A DNA stretch of 64,000 nucleotides from Burkholderiales bacterium (lineage in GTDB: Bacteria > Pseudomonadota > Gammaproteobacteria > Burkholderiales > JAEUOS01), in assembly GCA_016790635.1 (NCBI GenBank), contig JAEUOR010000080.1:1-64000 (forward strand), in the 5' to 3' direction. Below, in pieces: positions 9,460 to 18,007 of this stretch. The first letter of the stretch is position 1, and every line of letters begins with the position of its first letter. The notes beneath the pieces are model-generated. The model saw only the letters and a list, made by a program, of their open reading frames with translations, had not been told where the DNA came from and did not search any database. The translations under genes were made by a program, and so were the position numbers.

Positions 9460-10251
9460 GTGAGGTTCGCCTCGCTGGGATCGGGCAGCGAGGGCAACGC
9501 ACTGATCGTCGAGGCCGGTCGCGGCGCCACGCGCGTCATGCTCGACTGCGGCTTCGGCCTGCGCGAATGCGAGAAGCGCCTGGCGCATGCCGGCCTCGTG
9601 CCGGCGGACCTGGCTGCCATTCTGGTCACCCACGAACACAGCGACCATGTCGGCGGCGTCGCGCGCTTTGCGCGCAAGCACGGGCTGGCGGTATTCATGA
9701 CCCACGGCACCTATGTCGCCGCCGGACTGGGCGGGCCGGGTGCCTTCCAGGCGCCGCTCGACTTCGAGCTGACCTTGATCGACACGCACACCCCGTTCGC
9801 GATCGGCGACCTCGAGGTGCTGCCGTTTCCGGTGCCGCATGACGCGCGCGAGCCGGTGCAGTTCGTGTTTCAGGACGGCGCGGCACGCCTGGGCGTGCTT
9901 ACCGATCTGGGCGCGTCCACGCCGCACGTCGAAGCCATGTTGTCCGGGTGCGATGCCCTGGTGCTGGAATGCAACCACGACGCGGCCATGCTGGCCGCCG
10001 GGCCCTATCCTCCGGCGTTGCGCGCGCGCGTCGGCGGCAACTACGGCCATCTGGAAAACGGCCAGGCAGCCAGCCTCCTGGCGCGTGTGGCGCACAGCGG
10101 CTTGCGGCATGTCCTCGCGGCCCACCTGAGCAGCCGCAACAACACTCCCGGACTGGCACAGGAGGCGCTGGCCGGCGCGCTCGGGTGCGCGCCGCAAGAC
10201 ATCGGCATTGCCGACCAGGTGCAGGGCTTCGACTGGCGCGCGCTCGGTTGA
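9460..10251 (+). CDS. MBL-fold metallo-hydrolase (YycJ-like)
   Basis: A 263-residue metallo-beta-lactamase-fold protein starting at GTG 9460. 'MRFASLGSGSEGNALIVE' and the zinc-binding THEHSDHVGG are characteristic of the YycJ/WalJ-like group, together with 'PVPHDAREPVQFVF', 'VLTDLGAST' and 'LECNHD' for the remaining metal ligands, and 'AAHLSSRNNTPGLA' near the end. Members are presumed nucleases or phosphodiesterases with two metal ions. It follows bamC by 34 nt and ends just before a strong hairpin, so dapA-bamC-this gene may form one transcript. Precise activity is not established. Confidence 0.88.
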   Translation: MRFASLGSGSEGNALIVEAGRGATRVMLDCGFGLRECEKRLAHAGLVPADLAAILVTHEHSDHVGGVARFARKHGLAVFMTHGTYVAAGLGGPGAFQAPLDFELTLIDTHTPFAIGDLEVLPFPVPHDAREPVQFVFQDGAARLGVLTDLGASTPHVEAMLSGCDALVLECNHDAAMLAAGPYPPALRARVGGNYGHLENGQAASLLARVAHSGLRHVLAAHLSSRNNTPGLAQEALAGALGCAPQDIGIADQVQGFDWRALG

Positions 10252-10282
10252 GGTCCTGAGCGGCGCGGGGGGCGAAAAAACC

Positions 10283-10316
10283 CCAAAAAAAACCGGGCCG
10301 CATGGCCCGGTTTTTC
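10283..10316. terminator. bidirectional rho-independent terminator
   Basis: A 9-bp perfect stem, AACCGGGCC (10291-10299) and GGCCCGGTT (10304-10312), with a 4-nt loop. An A-run precedes it (10285-10290) and a T-run follows (10311-10315), so it can stop transcription from both the MBL gene (+) and the lipoprotein gene (-). Confidence 0.9.
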
Positions 10317-10331
10317 GTTGCTGCTTACGAC

Positions 10332-10676
10332 TTACTTCTTCATCGCGTCCTTGGCAGCATCCACGCCGGCCTTGACGGCATCCTTGGCCATGTCCTTGGC
10401 TTTGTCAGCCGCGGCATCGACGCCGGCCTTGACCGCGTCAGCGGCCTTGGGGGCATCGCCACCGGCGGGCGCCGGGGCCGGGGCAGCCGCAGGAGCGGCA
10501 GCGTCGGCGGGCTTGGCAGCGTCTGCCGCCGGAGCGGGTGCCGGAGCGGGCGCAGGCGCCGGGGCCGGCGCGGCGGCAGGAGCGGGTGCCGGCGCAGGTG
10601 CGGGCTTGGGGGCTTCCTGGCCGCAGGCGGCCAGCGTGGCGGCCAGGACGGCGCCGATCAGGAGAGACTTGTTCAT
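10332..10676 (-). CDS. small Ala/Pro-rich lipoprotein with amphipathic repeat tail
   Basis: A 114-residue predicted lipoprotein. The signal peptide MNKSLLIGAVLAATLAAC ends in lipobox LAAC (Cys18). It is followed by about 45 residues of (Ala-Pro)n tether and an Ala/Lys/Asp-rich tail in which 'DAVKAGVDAA' occurs twice, about 19 residues apart, consistent with amphipathic helices like those in LEA- or apolipoprotein-like proteins. The tether would be long enough to hold the tail away from the membrane. AAGGGT upstream is a plausible ribosome binding site. No known function; I recognise no named family. Confidence 0.8.
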   Translation of the reverse strand: MNKSLLIGAVLAATLAACGQEAPKPAPAPAPAPAAAPAPAPAPAPAPAPAADAAKPADAAAPAAAPAPAPAGGDAPKAADAVKAGVDAAADKAKDMAKDAVKAGVDAAKDAMKK

Positions 10677-10920
10677 GTTGATACCCTTTTGTGGTTGAAC
10701 GGGTTGTGACGGAGGTGTCCATTGCCGGGGTCAATGCATTCGCAAACTTCCGCGAATCATCCGAAGCTTGCGAAAGCTCTTACCCTGGCAAACCCTAGAG
10801 TTTACCCTAGTATCGGTTTCTTTGCCCGCAAATGTTGCGGCGCGGTATTCCATCGTCATCAGCGCGCGCCGCCACCGCCAGCCTGCGGCGACGCGCCGTG
10901 GGGCTGCCCGCGCGTGCAGG

Positions 10921-11271
10921 TTATTTCTGCGCAGCGGTGACGATGATCTCGACCAGGTGCTTGGGGCTCGCCAGGGCCGCCTGGATAGTGGCGCGCGGCG
11001 GCGTGTGGCCGGCGACCACCCAGGCTTCCCAGGCCTGGTTCATGTCGGCGAACAGGCGCATGTCGGTGATCACGACCTGCGCGAACAGGATGCGCGTCTT
11101 GTCGGTGCCGGCTTCCTCGAGCAGCCTGTCGATGGCGGCGAGTACCTGCTTGGTCTGGCCGACCATGTCCTGGCTCACGTCCTCGGCGATCTGCCCGGCC
11201 AGATAGACGGTTCCATGGTGAATGGCCATCTCCGAGAGGCGCGGACCGACGTGGAAACGATCGACTTTCAT
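10921..11271 (-). CDS. RidA family protein
   Basis: A 116-residue member of the RidA/YjgF/UK114 family, most of which hydrolyse reactive enamine/imine intermediates or act on related substrates. The end 'ATIQAALASPKHLVEIIVTAAQ' corresponds to the RidA signature with the conserved Arg (PPRATIQ) and Glu (VEI). The 'VYLAGQIAEDVSQDMVGQTKQVL' segment is also typical. Start ATG 11271 follows AGGAAAG at good spacing. It is downstream of the alpha/beta hydrolase, 29 nt away, and probably cotranscribed. It belongs to an outlying subgroup rather than archetypal RidA. Confidence 0.9.
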   Translation of the reverse strand: MKVDRFHVGPRLSEMAIHHGTVYLAGQIAEDVSQDMVGQTKQVLAAIDRLLEEAGTDKTRILFAQVVITDMRLFADMNQAWEAWVVAGHTPPRATIQAALASPKHLVEIIVTAAQK

Positions 11272-11300
11272 GTTCTTTCCTTGCGTGTGGTTGAAGAAAA

Positions 11301-12158
11301 TCAGGGTGAAACGAGGAAATCCCGCACCAGCGCGATCTGCGGCTGGCTCCAGAACATTGGCGCGTGGCCGACGCCCGGAATCTCGATCAAGCGCGCACGC
11401 GGTCCGCGCGCGGTCATCGCCTGCGCGGTGGCGCGGTCGAGCAGGTCGGACGCAGCACCGCGCACCAGCACGACCGGGCAGGTAATCGCATCGTAGAGCG
11501 GCCACAGCTCGATGTCGGCATTGCCGGCACCCGCTTCGCGGAAGGGCACGGCGATGGCGGGATCGTAGTGCAGGCGCCAGCCGCCCGCGACCGCTTGCAC
11601 GCTGGTGTGCGCAAGGTGCTGCCATTCCGCGTCGCTTTCCAGTCCGAAGGTCGCGCTCACCGTGCGGATGTAGGCAACGGCCTCCTCCATCGCGGCGAAG
11701 GTCGGCGCATTGCCGAGATACTCGCCGATGCGCTGCAACGCGGCAGCCTTGACGACGGGGCCGACATCGTTCAAGACCATGCGCTCGATCGGCGAACCGG
11801 CCTGGGCCGCGAGCGCCATGCCGATCAATCCGCCCATCGAGGTTCCGAACCAGCGCAGGCGCGGCACGTCCAGGCGTGCAATCAGGGTCACCACGTCGCT
11901 GACGTACTGCGGGATCTGGTAGAGACGCGCATCGGCGAGCCGGTCGCTGTCGCCGCGCCCGGCCATGTCGGGGCAGATGACGCGCATTTCGCCGCACAGC
12001 GCGCGCGCGAGTGGATCGAAGTCGCTGCCGCGGCGCGCCAGTCCATGCACACACAGCAGCACGCGCGGGTTGGCGGGGTCGCCCCACTCGCTGTAGGCGA
12101 TGCGATGCAAGCCGGCAGGCGAGACACACTGGACGAACTTGCGGCGCGGATCGGTCAT
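11301..12158 (-). CDS. alpha/beta hydrolase
   Basis: A 285-residue alpha/beta-hydrolase fold protein with oxyanion segment 'VLLCVHGLARRGSDFD', nucleophile elbow GTSMGG (Ser in the middle), acid in 'SDLLDRATA' and His in 'GVGHAPMF'. It most resembles esterase or hydrolase families without assigned substrate. Its ATG overlaps the stop of the upstream gene by one base (TGATG), so translation is coupled to that gene. RidA follows downstream. Confidence 0.9.
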   Translation of the reverse strand: MTDPRRKFVQCVSPAGLHRIAYSEWGDPANPRVLLCVHGLARRGSDFDPLARALCGEMRVICPDMAGRGDSDRLADARLYQIPQYVSDVVTLIARLDVPRLRWFGTSMGGLIGMALAAQAGSPIERMVLNDVGPVVKAAALQRIGEYLGNAPTFAAMEEAVAYIRTVSATFGLESDAEWQHLAHTSVQAVAGGWRLHYDPAIAVPFREAGAGNADIELWPLYDAITCPVVLVRGAASDLLDRATAQAMTARGPRARLIEIPGVGHAPMFWSQPQIALVRDFLVSP

Positions 12159-12979
12159 CAGGCTTCTGCCCAGGTGGCCGCGATCAGGTCGACGACCGAG
12201 GCTTGTTCGGCGGAAAGGTTGTGGGCAGGAAGCCCGGCCGCGAGCGCGGCAAGCTGGCGTGATTTTACGTTGATCGCCCGTACTTCCCGGCCTGCCTCCG
12301 CTGCGCGGGCACGTTCGACCGCGGTAGCTTCCAGTGCCTCATGGTCAAACCACAACCACCGCTCACGCACGCTTGCTGCGAGGTGATCGAGCGCGTGCCG
12401 GGTGCGCGTCGTCAACGGCTGTGCCGGCGCGAGGGGCCTGGCCGCGTTGCCCTGCCAGACGGTGTCGAATGCCGGCGCGATGGGGTCGTTGGCCGCCTCG
12501 ATGGTCAGGAGCTGCGCCTGCGACGCGTTGCCCCGTACCTGGAAGTAGGTCTCGGCGGCATGGGTCGCGCAGTAGCCGGCCAGGACTTCGCCGGGTTCGG
12601 CCAGCGCCACCAGCAGAGCTAGCGTGCCGTTTCCGGACAGGCGTACGGCGACCGGGGCGGCGTCGCTTGCCGGCCCGGTGATGCCACTCTCGCTGACGCC
12701 GCCGGCGGTGAGGACGGTCTCGCTGGTCCTGCCATCGGCTGAGAGGCGAATGGTGATGACGCATTCCGGCAATCGCGCCGATGCCTCGACGAGTTGCGGG
12801 TAGGGAATGCCGCGGCGCGCGCTCACCGCCAGGGCAAGCGGTGCTGCGGGCGCGCCGGCGGAGGGCGCATCGCGCACGGACTCGCCCTGGGAGCGAAACG
12901 CATCCCGCACATGCTTGCGCATCGCGCGCACCTGATCGCGCGGCCCGGCGATGCTGATACTGGCTGTCTCAGTGGCCAT
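12158..12979 (-). CDS. hypothetical protein, coupled to alpha/beta hydrolase
   Basis: A 273-residue protein I do not recognise. Start at ATG 12979 (MATETASISIAG); it has no signal peptide or membrane helix. The first 60 residues are predicted alpha-helical then Ala/Pro-rich, the centre (60-150) looks like beta strands, and the C-terminal 90 residues look helical with many Arg/Glu/Ala. Codon use matches its neighbours, and the TGATG overlap with the downstream hydrolase supports it being a real gene. No function can be inferred beyond that linkage. Confidence 0.7.
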   Translation of the reverse strand: MATETASISIAGPRDQVRAMRKHVRDAFRSQGESVRDAPSAGAPAAPLALAVSARRGIPYPQLVEASARLPECVITIRLSADGRTSETVLTAGGVSESGITGPASDAAPVAVRLSGNGTLALLVALAEPGEVLAGYCATHAAETYFQVRGNASQAQLLTIEAANDPIAPAFDTVWQGNAARPLAPAQPLTTRTRHALDHLAASVRERWLWFDHEALEATAVERARAAEAGREVRAINVKSRQLAALAAGLPAHNLSAEQASVVDLIAATWAEA

Positions 12980-13141
12980 GCGCGTCAGAGGAGTTCGCCG
13001 CACAGCACCAGGCATGCGCAATCAGTCGCCCAAATTGGACGAGCGGGGCCGGTGTGTCGACAGCTTCGAACGGATGGCCGATGCCGGCCAAAGGAGGCCT
13101 GGGGATCATGTGCTCTATGCGGCGCACAAAGGCGCGATTAT

Positions 13142-13168
13142 GCGCGCCGGGCGCGCCGGGCGCGCCGG
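13142..13168. repeat. three tandem copies of a 9-bp GC-rich repeat
   Basis: GCGCGCCGG occurs three times in a row (13142-13150, 13151-13159, 13160-13168) between the orphan gene and phaC. It is probably a slippage product in GC-rich intergenic DNA; no regulatory meaning is evident. Confidence 0.6.
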
Positions 13169-13236
13169 GGCGCCGATTCAGGCTGGTGTAATTTTGCTGC
13201 GCGACAATCTCTTGCCTCTGCAGTGCCGCCGTTGTC

Positions 13237-14691
13237 ATGAACCCTGCCCCTAACCCTGCCCTGGACGACTGGATCACGGCCTCGCACAAGGCCGCGGCCG
13301 AGGCCTTGCAGGCGCACCTGGCCCGTCTGCCGGTGGCCGCGGCTGAGCGCGCGCGCCTGGATTTCGCCGCCCAGCAATGGGTGGCCGCGACCGCGCCGTC
13401 GAACTTCCTGGCCACCAATCGCGCCGCCATCGCGCGCGCCATCGAGACCGGCGGCAGGAGCCTGGCCGACGGCATGCGGCTCCTGATCGGCGATGTTGCG
13501 CGCGGGCATGTTGCCAATACCGACGAGGAAGCCTTCGTGGTCGGGCGCGACCTGGCGATCACGCCGGGCGAGGTCGTCTTGCGCAACGAACTGATCGAAC
13601 TGATCCAGTACGCGCCGACCACGCCGCGCGTGGGTGCCCGTCCGCTCCTGATCGTGCCGCCCTGCATCAACAAGTTCTACATCCTGGATCTGACGCCCGA
13701 CAATTCGTTCGTGCGCTATTGCGTCGCCGCCGGACACACGGTCTTCATGGTTTCGTGGCGCAATCCCGGCGCCGGCCAGGCGCACCTCGGCTGGGACGAC
13801 TATCTGCAAATGGGCGTGGTCGATGCGATCGCCGCGGTGCGCTCCATCCGCAGGAGTCCGACCATCAACGCGCTGGGATTCTGCGTGGGCGGCACCATAC
13901 TCGCCAGCGCCCTGGCCGCACTCGCCGCGCGCGGCGAGGAGCCGGTGGCGAGCCTCACACTCCTGGCCACCCTGCTCGATTTTTCCGATGTCGGCGGCAT
14001 CGGTGTCTACATCGACGCCGGCGCGGTGGCGCAGCGCGAGGCGCTGCTCGCGCACGGCGGCCTGGTCGGCGGGCGTGAGCTGATGGCGGCCTTCGCCTCG
14101 CTGCGGCCACGCGACCTGATCTGGAACAGCGCGACCGAGAGCTATCTCATGGGCCGCGCCCCGCGCCCCTTCGACCTCCTGTACTGGAACGCCGACAGCA
14201 CCAACCTGCCGGGACCGATGTACTGCCATTACCTGCGTTCCATGTACCTCGAGAATCGCCTGCGCGAGCCCGGTCGCATGAACGCACTGGGAGAGCCGGT
14301 TGATCTGCGGCGCCTGAAAATGCCTGCCTATGTGCTGGCCACCAGCGAGGACCACATCGTGCCCTGGCGTTCCGCCTATGCGAGTGCGCACCTTGTCGGC
14401 GGGCCGGTGCGCTTTGCGCTCGGCGCTTCCGGACACATTGCGGGCATCGTCAATCCGGCGCACAGGAAGCGGCGCAGTTTCCGGGCCTTCGCCGGGCGGC
14501 GCCTGCCCGCCTCCGCGGACGACTGGTTCGCGGCGGCCGACGAAATGCCGGGCAGCTGGTGGGACGACTGGGCACGCTTTGGCGATGCGCATCGCGGTCG
14601 CCTCGTGGCGGCACCGCGCGCGGCCGGCAACGCGCGCTACAGGCCGCTTTGCCCGGCGCCCGGGGAATATGTCAAAGTACGCGTGTCATAG
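13237..14691 (+). CDS. phaC: class I poly(3-hydroxyalkanoate) synthase PhaC (short N-terminus)
   Basis: PhaC polymerises (R)-3-hydroxyacyl-CoA into PHA on the granule surface. The catalytic triad is visible: Cys216 in the lipase-like box GFCVGG, Asp372 in EDHIVPW and His400 in GASGHIAGIVNP. 'PGSWWDDW' near the C-terminus is also typical. At 484 residues it lacks about 100 N-terminal residues compared with the Cupriavidus necator enzyme (589). A TAA in frame at 13189 and no other start after it exclude a longer form. No clear Shine-Dalgarno precedes the ATG. phaB and phaR follow. Confidence 0.94.
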   Translation: MNPAPNPALDDWITASHKAAAEALQAHLARLPVAAAERARLDFAAQQWVAATAPSNFLATNRAAIARAIETGGRSLADGMRLLIGDVARGHVANTDEEAFVVGRDLAITPGEVVLRNELIELIQYAPTTPRVGARPLLIVPPCINKFYILDLTPDNSFVRYCVAAGHTVFMVSWRNPGAGQAHLGWDDYLQMGVVDAIAAVRSIRRSPTINALGFCVGGTILASALAALAARGEEPVASLTLLATLLDFSDVGGIGVYIDAGAVAQREALLAHGGLVGGRELMAAFASLRPRDLIWNSATESYLMGRAPRPFDLLYWNADSTNLPGPMYCHYLRSMYLENRLREPGRMNALGEPVDLRRLKMPAYVLATSEDHIVPWRSAYASAHLVGGPVRFALGASGHIAGIVNPAHRKRRSFRAFAGRRLPASADDWFAAADEMPGSWWDDWARFGDAHRGRLVAAPRAAGNARYRPLCPAPGEYVKVRVS

Positions 14692-14724
14692 CTTTTTCAA
14701 CCACGTCAAAGAGGGAGATGAAAA

Positions 14725-15459
14725 ATGGCAAGAGTTGCATACGTCACAGGTGGCATGGGCGGCATCGGCACGTCGATCTGCCAGCGCCTGCACAAGGAAG
14801 GATTCGTTGTCATCGCCGGCTGCGGACCCAGCCGCGACCACGCCAAGTGGATCGCGGAGCAGAAGGCGCTCGGTTACACCTTTCACACTTCGGTGGGCAA
14901 TGTGTCGGACTGGGATTCCACGGTCGCGGCGTTCAAGGAGGCCAAGGCGGCTTACGGTCCGATCGACGTGCTGGTCAACAACGCCGGCATCACGCGCGAC
15001 GGCTCGTTTCGCAAGATGAGCAAGGCCGATTGGGATGCGGTCATGGATACCAACCTGAACTCGCTCTTCAACGTGACCAAGCAGGTGGTCGATGACATGT
15101 GCGATCGCGGCTTCGGGCGCATCATCAACATCTCGTCGGTGAACGGACAGAAGGGGCAGTTCGGCCAGACCAACTACTCGACCGCCAAGGCGGGCATCCA
15201 CGGCTTCACCATGGCGCTGGCGCAGGAACTGGCGAGCAAGTCGGTGACCGTCAACACCGTGTCGCCGGGTTATGTCGGGACCGACATGGTGCGGGCGATT
15301 CGCGCCGACGTGCTCGAGAAGATCGTCGGCACCGTGCCGCTGAAAAGGCTCGGGCTGCCCGAGGAGATCGCCTCGATCGTGGCGTGGATCGCCTCGACCG
15401 AGGGCGGCTATGCGACCGGCGCAGACTTCTCCTTGAACGGCGGCCTGCACATGGGCTGA
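14725..15459 (+). CDS. phaB: acetoacetyl-CoA reductase PhaB
   Basis: PhaB reduces acetoacetyl-CoA to (R)-3-hydroxybutyryl-CoA with NADPH, supplying monomer to PhaC. The 244-residue SDR has the cofactor motif TGGMGGIG, NNAGITRD, and catalytic Ser138, Tyr151 and Lys155 (NYSTAKAG). The VNTVSPGYVGTDM and final GADFSLNGGLHMG match PhaB closely. GAGGGAG precedes the ATG by a good distance. It lies 33 nt after phaC; no phaA (ketothiolase) is present between them, so that step must be encoded elsewhere. Confidence 0.95.
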   Translation: MARVAYVTGGMGGIGTSICQRLHKEGFVVIAGCGPSRDHAKWIAEQKALGYTFHTSVGNVSDWDSTVAAFKEAKAAYGPIDVLVNNAGITRDGSFRKMSKADWDAVMDTNLNSLFNVTKQVVDDMCDRGFGRIINISSVNGQKGQFGQTNYSTAKAGIHGFTMALAQELASKSVTVNTVSPGYVGTDMVRAIRADVLEKIVGTVPLKRLGLPEEIASIVAWIASTEGGYATGADFSLNGGLHMG

Positions 15460-15498
15460 CCGGGCCCGCGATGACGCGCCGCGACTTCTTCTAATACC

Positions 15499-15526
15499 TT
15501 GAAGAACAAGGGGATACGTGTAGAAT
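15499..15526 (+). promoter_or_regulatory. candidate sigma-70 promoter of phaR
   Basis: TTGAAG (15499-15504) and TAGAAT (15521-15526) are separated by 16 nt, followed by a leader of about 115 nt to the phaR start. Pattern match only. Confidence 0.5.
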
Positions 15527-15647
15527 CGCGGCTCGCTGTTGCATTGCGCCATAGACCGGAGCAGCCAACAAGACAACATCGGCCGGTCGAGCGGCACCCG
15601 CATCGTGAACCTGCGGGCGCCGACCAGACACGTCATTGGGAGACATC

Positions 15648-16199
15648 ATGGCCGAGACCCGCCTGATCAAGAAGTACCCGAATCGTCGCCTCTACGACAC
15701 CCAGACCTCCAGCTACATCACCATCACCGACGTCAAGCAGTTGGTGCTGGCACAGGAGGACTTCAAGGTGGCAGACGCCAAGTCGGGCGAGGATCTGACG
15801 CGCTCCATCCTGCTGCAGATCATCCTGGAAGAGGAAGCCGGCGGCAAGCCGATGTTTTCCTCCGCGGTGCTGTCGCACATCATCCGCTTCTACGGGCATG
15901 CCATGCAGGGCATGATGGGCATGTACCTGGAGAAGAACGTGCAGGCCTTCCTGGAGATCCAGGAGCGGGTTGCCGAGCAGTCCAAGGCGCTGTTCGCGGC
16001 CAACGGCAAGCAGGCTGCGCCCAATGCCGATGCCTGGGCGCAGTTCATGAACTTCCAGGGGCCGATGATGCAGGGCATGATGACCAACTACATCGAGCAG
16101 AGCAAGAACATGTTCCTCAAGATGCAGGAGCAGTTCCAGAGCCAGGCCAAGACCATGATGGGCGGGTTCCAGTTTCCCGGCGGCGATGGCAAGAAATAG
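15648..16199 (+). CDS. phaR: PHA synthesis repressor PhaR
   Basis: PhaR is a DNA-binding repressor that also binds PHA granules and so couples phasin expression to granule formation. The N-terminal DNA/PHB-binding domain (about residues 1-65) carries the hallmark 'LIKKYPNRRLYDT', and the following 'SSAVLSHIIRFYGHAMQG' and Met/Gln-rich C-terminus are typical. It has 183 residues; start ATG 15648 follows GGGAG. It has its own promoter-like sequence upstream and a strong terminator downstream, so it is probably a separate transcript that may autoregulate. Confidence 0.95.
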   Translation: MAETRLIKKYPNRRLYDTQTSSYITITDVKQLVLAQEDFKVADAKSGEDLTRSILLQIILEEEAGGKPMFSSAVLSHIIRFYGHAMQGMMGMYLEKNVQAFLEIQERVAEQSKALFAANGKQAAPNADAWAQFMNFQGPMMQGMMTNYIEQSKNMFLKMQEQFQSQAKTMMGGFQFPGGDGKK

Positions 16200-16221
16200 G
16201 CTGCCGCGGCGGTCGGCGACG

Positions 16222-16249
16222 GAGCGCCTCGCGGCGCTCTTTTGTTTTT
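16222..16249 (+). terminator. rho-independent terminator after phaR
   Basis: Stem GAGCGCC (16222-16228) / GGCGCTC (16233-16239), 4-nt loop, then TTTTGTTTTT (16240-16249). It separates phaR from rimO. Confidence 0.9.
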
Positions 16250-16262
16250 GCGCGGGGCTGCG

Positions 16263-17600
16263 GTGAAGGGCGCCGCGCCGAAGGTCGGGTTCGTCTCGCT
16301 GGGCTGCCCCAAGGCACTGGTTGATTCGGAGCAGATCCTGACCCAGCTGCGCGCCGAGGGCTACGCAGTCGCGCCGACCTACCAGGGGGCCGACCTGGTG
16401 GTGGTCAATACCTGCGGCTTCATCGACTCCGCGGTGGCCGAATCGCTGGATGCGATCGGCGAGGCCCTGGCCGAGAACGGTCGCGTGGTCGTGACCGGAT
16501 GCCTGGGCGCCAAGGGCGACATCGTGCGCCAGACCCACCCCAAGGTGCTGGCCGTCACCGGTCCGCATGCGACGGCCGAGGTCATGGACGCGGTGCATGC
16601 GCACCTCCCCAAGCCGCACGACCCCTTCACCGACCTGGTGCCGCCGCAGGGGGTCAAGCTCACGCCGACGCATTACGCGTACCTCAAGATTTCGGAGGGC
16701 TGCAACCACCGCTGCACCTTTTGCATCATTCCCTCAATGCGCGGCGACCTGGTCAGCCGCGACATCGGCCAGGTCATGCGCGAGGCCGAGAACCTGGTGC
16801 GCGCCGGGGTGCGCGAAATCCTGGTGATCTCGCAGGACACCTCGGCCTACGGCGTGGACGTCAAGTACCGCACGGGGTTTCACGACGGCCGGCCGCTCAA
16901 GACGCGCATGGCCGACCTGGCCGTGGCGCTCGGCGAACTGGGCGTGTGGGTGCGCCTGCACTACGTCTATCCCTACCCGAGCGTGGACGAAGTGATCCCG
17001 CTGATGGCCGAAGGCAAGCTCCTGCCATACCTGGACGTGCCGTTCCAGCATGCCAACCCGCGCATCCTGAAGCTCATGCAGCGCCCGGCCTCGGGCGAGA
17101 AGAACCTGGAACGCATCGAGGCCTGGCGGCGTGTCTGCCCCGAACTCACCGTGCGCTCGACCTTCATCGCCGGTTTTCCCGGCGAAACCGAGGCGGAGTT
17201 CCAGGAATTGCTGGACTTCATCGAGGCCGCGCAGATCGACCGCGCCGGCTGCTTCGCCTATTCGCCGGTCGAGGGGGCGCGCGCCAACGACCTGGAAGGC
17301 GCCTTGCCCGAGCACGAGCGCGAAGCGCGTCGCGCCGAGTTCATGAAGGTGCAGGAGCGCATCTCGCGCCGGCGCCTGAAGGCGCGCGTGGGGCGCACGA
17401 CCAAAGTGCTGATCGATGCGGTCAACCAGGACGGCGCGGTGGCGCGTTCCACGGGCGACGCGCCCGAGATCGACGGCAACGTGTTCATCGAATGGCCGGC
17501 GCGCAAGGCAGAGCAAGGCAAGCTCAAGGTCGGCGAGATCGTCAACGTGAAAGTGACCGGCAGCGACGCGCACGACCTGTGGGGCCGGCTGGCTGCGTAA
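16263..17600 (+). CDS. rimO: ribosomal protein uS12 methylthiotransferase RimO
   Basis: RimO is a radical-SAM enzyme that adds a methylthio group to the conserved Asp of ribosomal protein S12. Both iron-sulfur clusters are represented: Cys15, Cys51 and Cys80 in the UPF0004 domain, and Cys147, Cys151, Cys154 (CNHRCTFC) in the radical-SAM domain; a TRAM domain ends the protein. GTG 16263 gives 445 residues, near the E. coli length of 441. An earlier TTG at 16242 lies within the phaR terminator and is unlikely. Confidence 0.95.
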   Translation: MKGAAPKVGFVSLGCPKALVDSEQILTQLRAEGYAVAPTYQGADLVVVNTCGFIDSAVAESLDAIGEALAENGRVVVTGCLGAKGDIVRQTHPKVLAVTGPHATAEVMDAVHAHLPKPHDPFTDLVPPQGVKLTPTHYAYLKISEGCNHRCTFCIIPSMRGDLVSRDIGQVMREAENLVRAGVREILVISQDTSAYGVDVKYRTGFHDGRPLKTRMADLAVALGELGVWVRLHYVYPYPSVDEVIPLMAEGKLLPYLDVPFQHANPRILKLMQRPASGEKNLERIEAWRRVCPELTVRSTFIAGFPGETEAEFQELLDFIEAAQIDRAGCFAYSPVEGARANDLEGALPEHEREARRAEFMKVQERISRRRLKARVGRTTKVLIDAVNQDGAVARSTGDAPEIDGNVFIEWPARKAEQGKLKVGEIVNVKVTGSDAHDLWGRLAA

Positions 17601-17608
17601 ACGTTGCC

Positions 17609-18007
17609 ATGCGCATCACCATTCCGCCAGCCGAGTACAGCGTGACCGCCATCCGCGCGCAGGGCGCAGGCGGGCAGAACGTCAACAAGGTTTCCAACGC
17701 GGTGCACCTGCGCTTCGACGTGCACGCCTCCACGCTGCCCGAAGAGGTGAAGGCCCGCGTGCTTGCGCTGTCTGACCGGCGCCTGACCGACGCGGGTGTG
17801 CTCGTCATCAAGGCGCAGGGCGAGCGCAGCCTGGAAAAGAATCGTTCCGACGCCATCGCGCGTCTGCATGCGTTGATTCACCGCGTGGCCAACCCGCCGC
17901 GCCCCAGGCGCGCCACCAAGCCCAGCGCTGCGGCAAAGCGCGCGCGGGTCGACGACAAGGTGCGCCGCGGCGCCATCAAGACGCTGCGCGCCAGGGTCAG
18001 CGAATGA
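17609..18007 (+). CDS. arfB: ribosome rescue factor ArfB (peptidyl-tRNA hydrolase YaeJ)
   Basis: ArfB releases nascent chains from stalled ribosomes independently of tmRNA. The catalytic GGQ is at residues 21-23 (AQGAGGQNVNKVSNAV), and the basic C-terminal tail (KPSAAAKRARVDDKVRRGAIK) that enters the mRNA channel is present. Length 132 residues. It begins 8 nt after rimO and its stop overlaps the next start (ATGA), so rimO-arfB-DUF1415 appear to be one operon. Confidence 0.94.
   Translation: MRITIPPAEYSVTAIRAQGAGGQNVNKVSNAVHLRFDVHASTLPEEVKARVLALSDRRLTDAGVLVIKAQGERSLEKNRSDAIARLHALIHRVANPPRPRRATKPSAAAKRARVDDKVRRGAIKTLRARVSE

Noticed and set aside
12951..13253. Short + strand frame through the orphan-gene/phaC intergenic region
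   Set aside because: It overlaps the divergent starts of both genes, is largely built from the GC-rich triple repeat, and matches nothing known.
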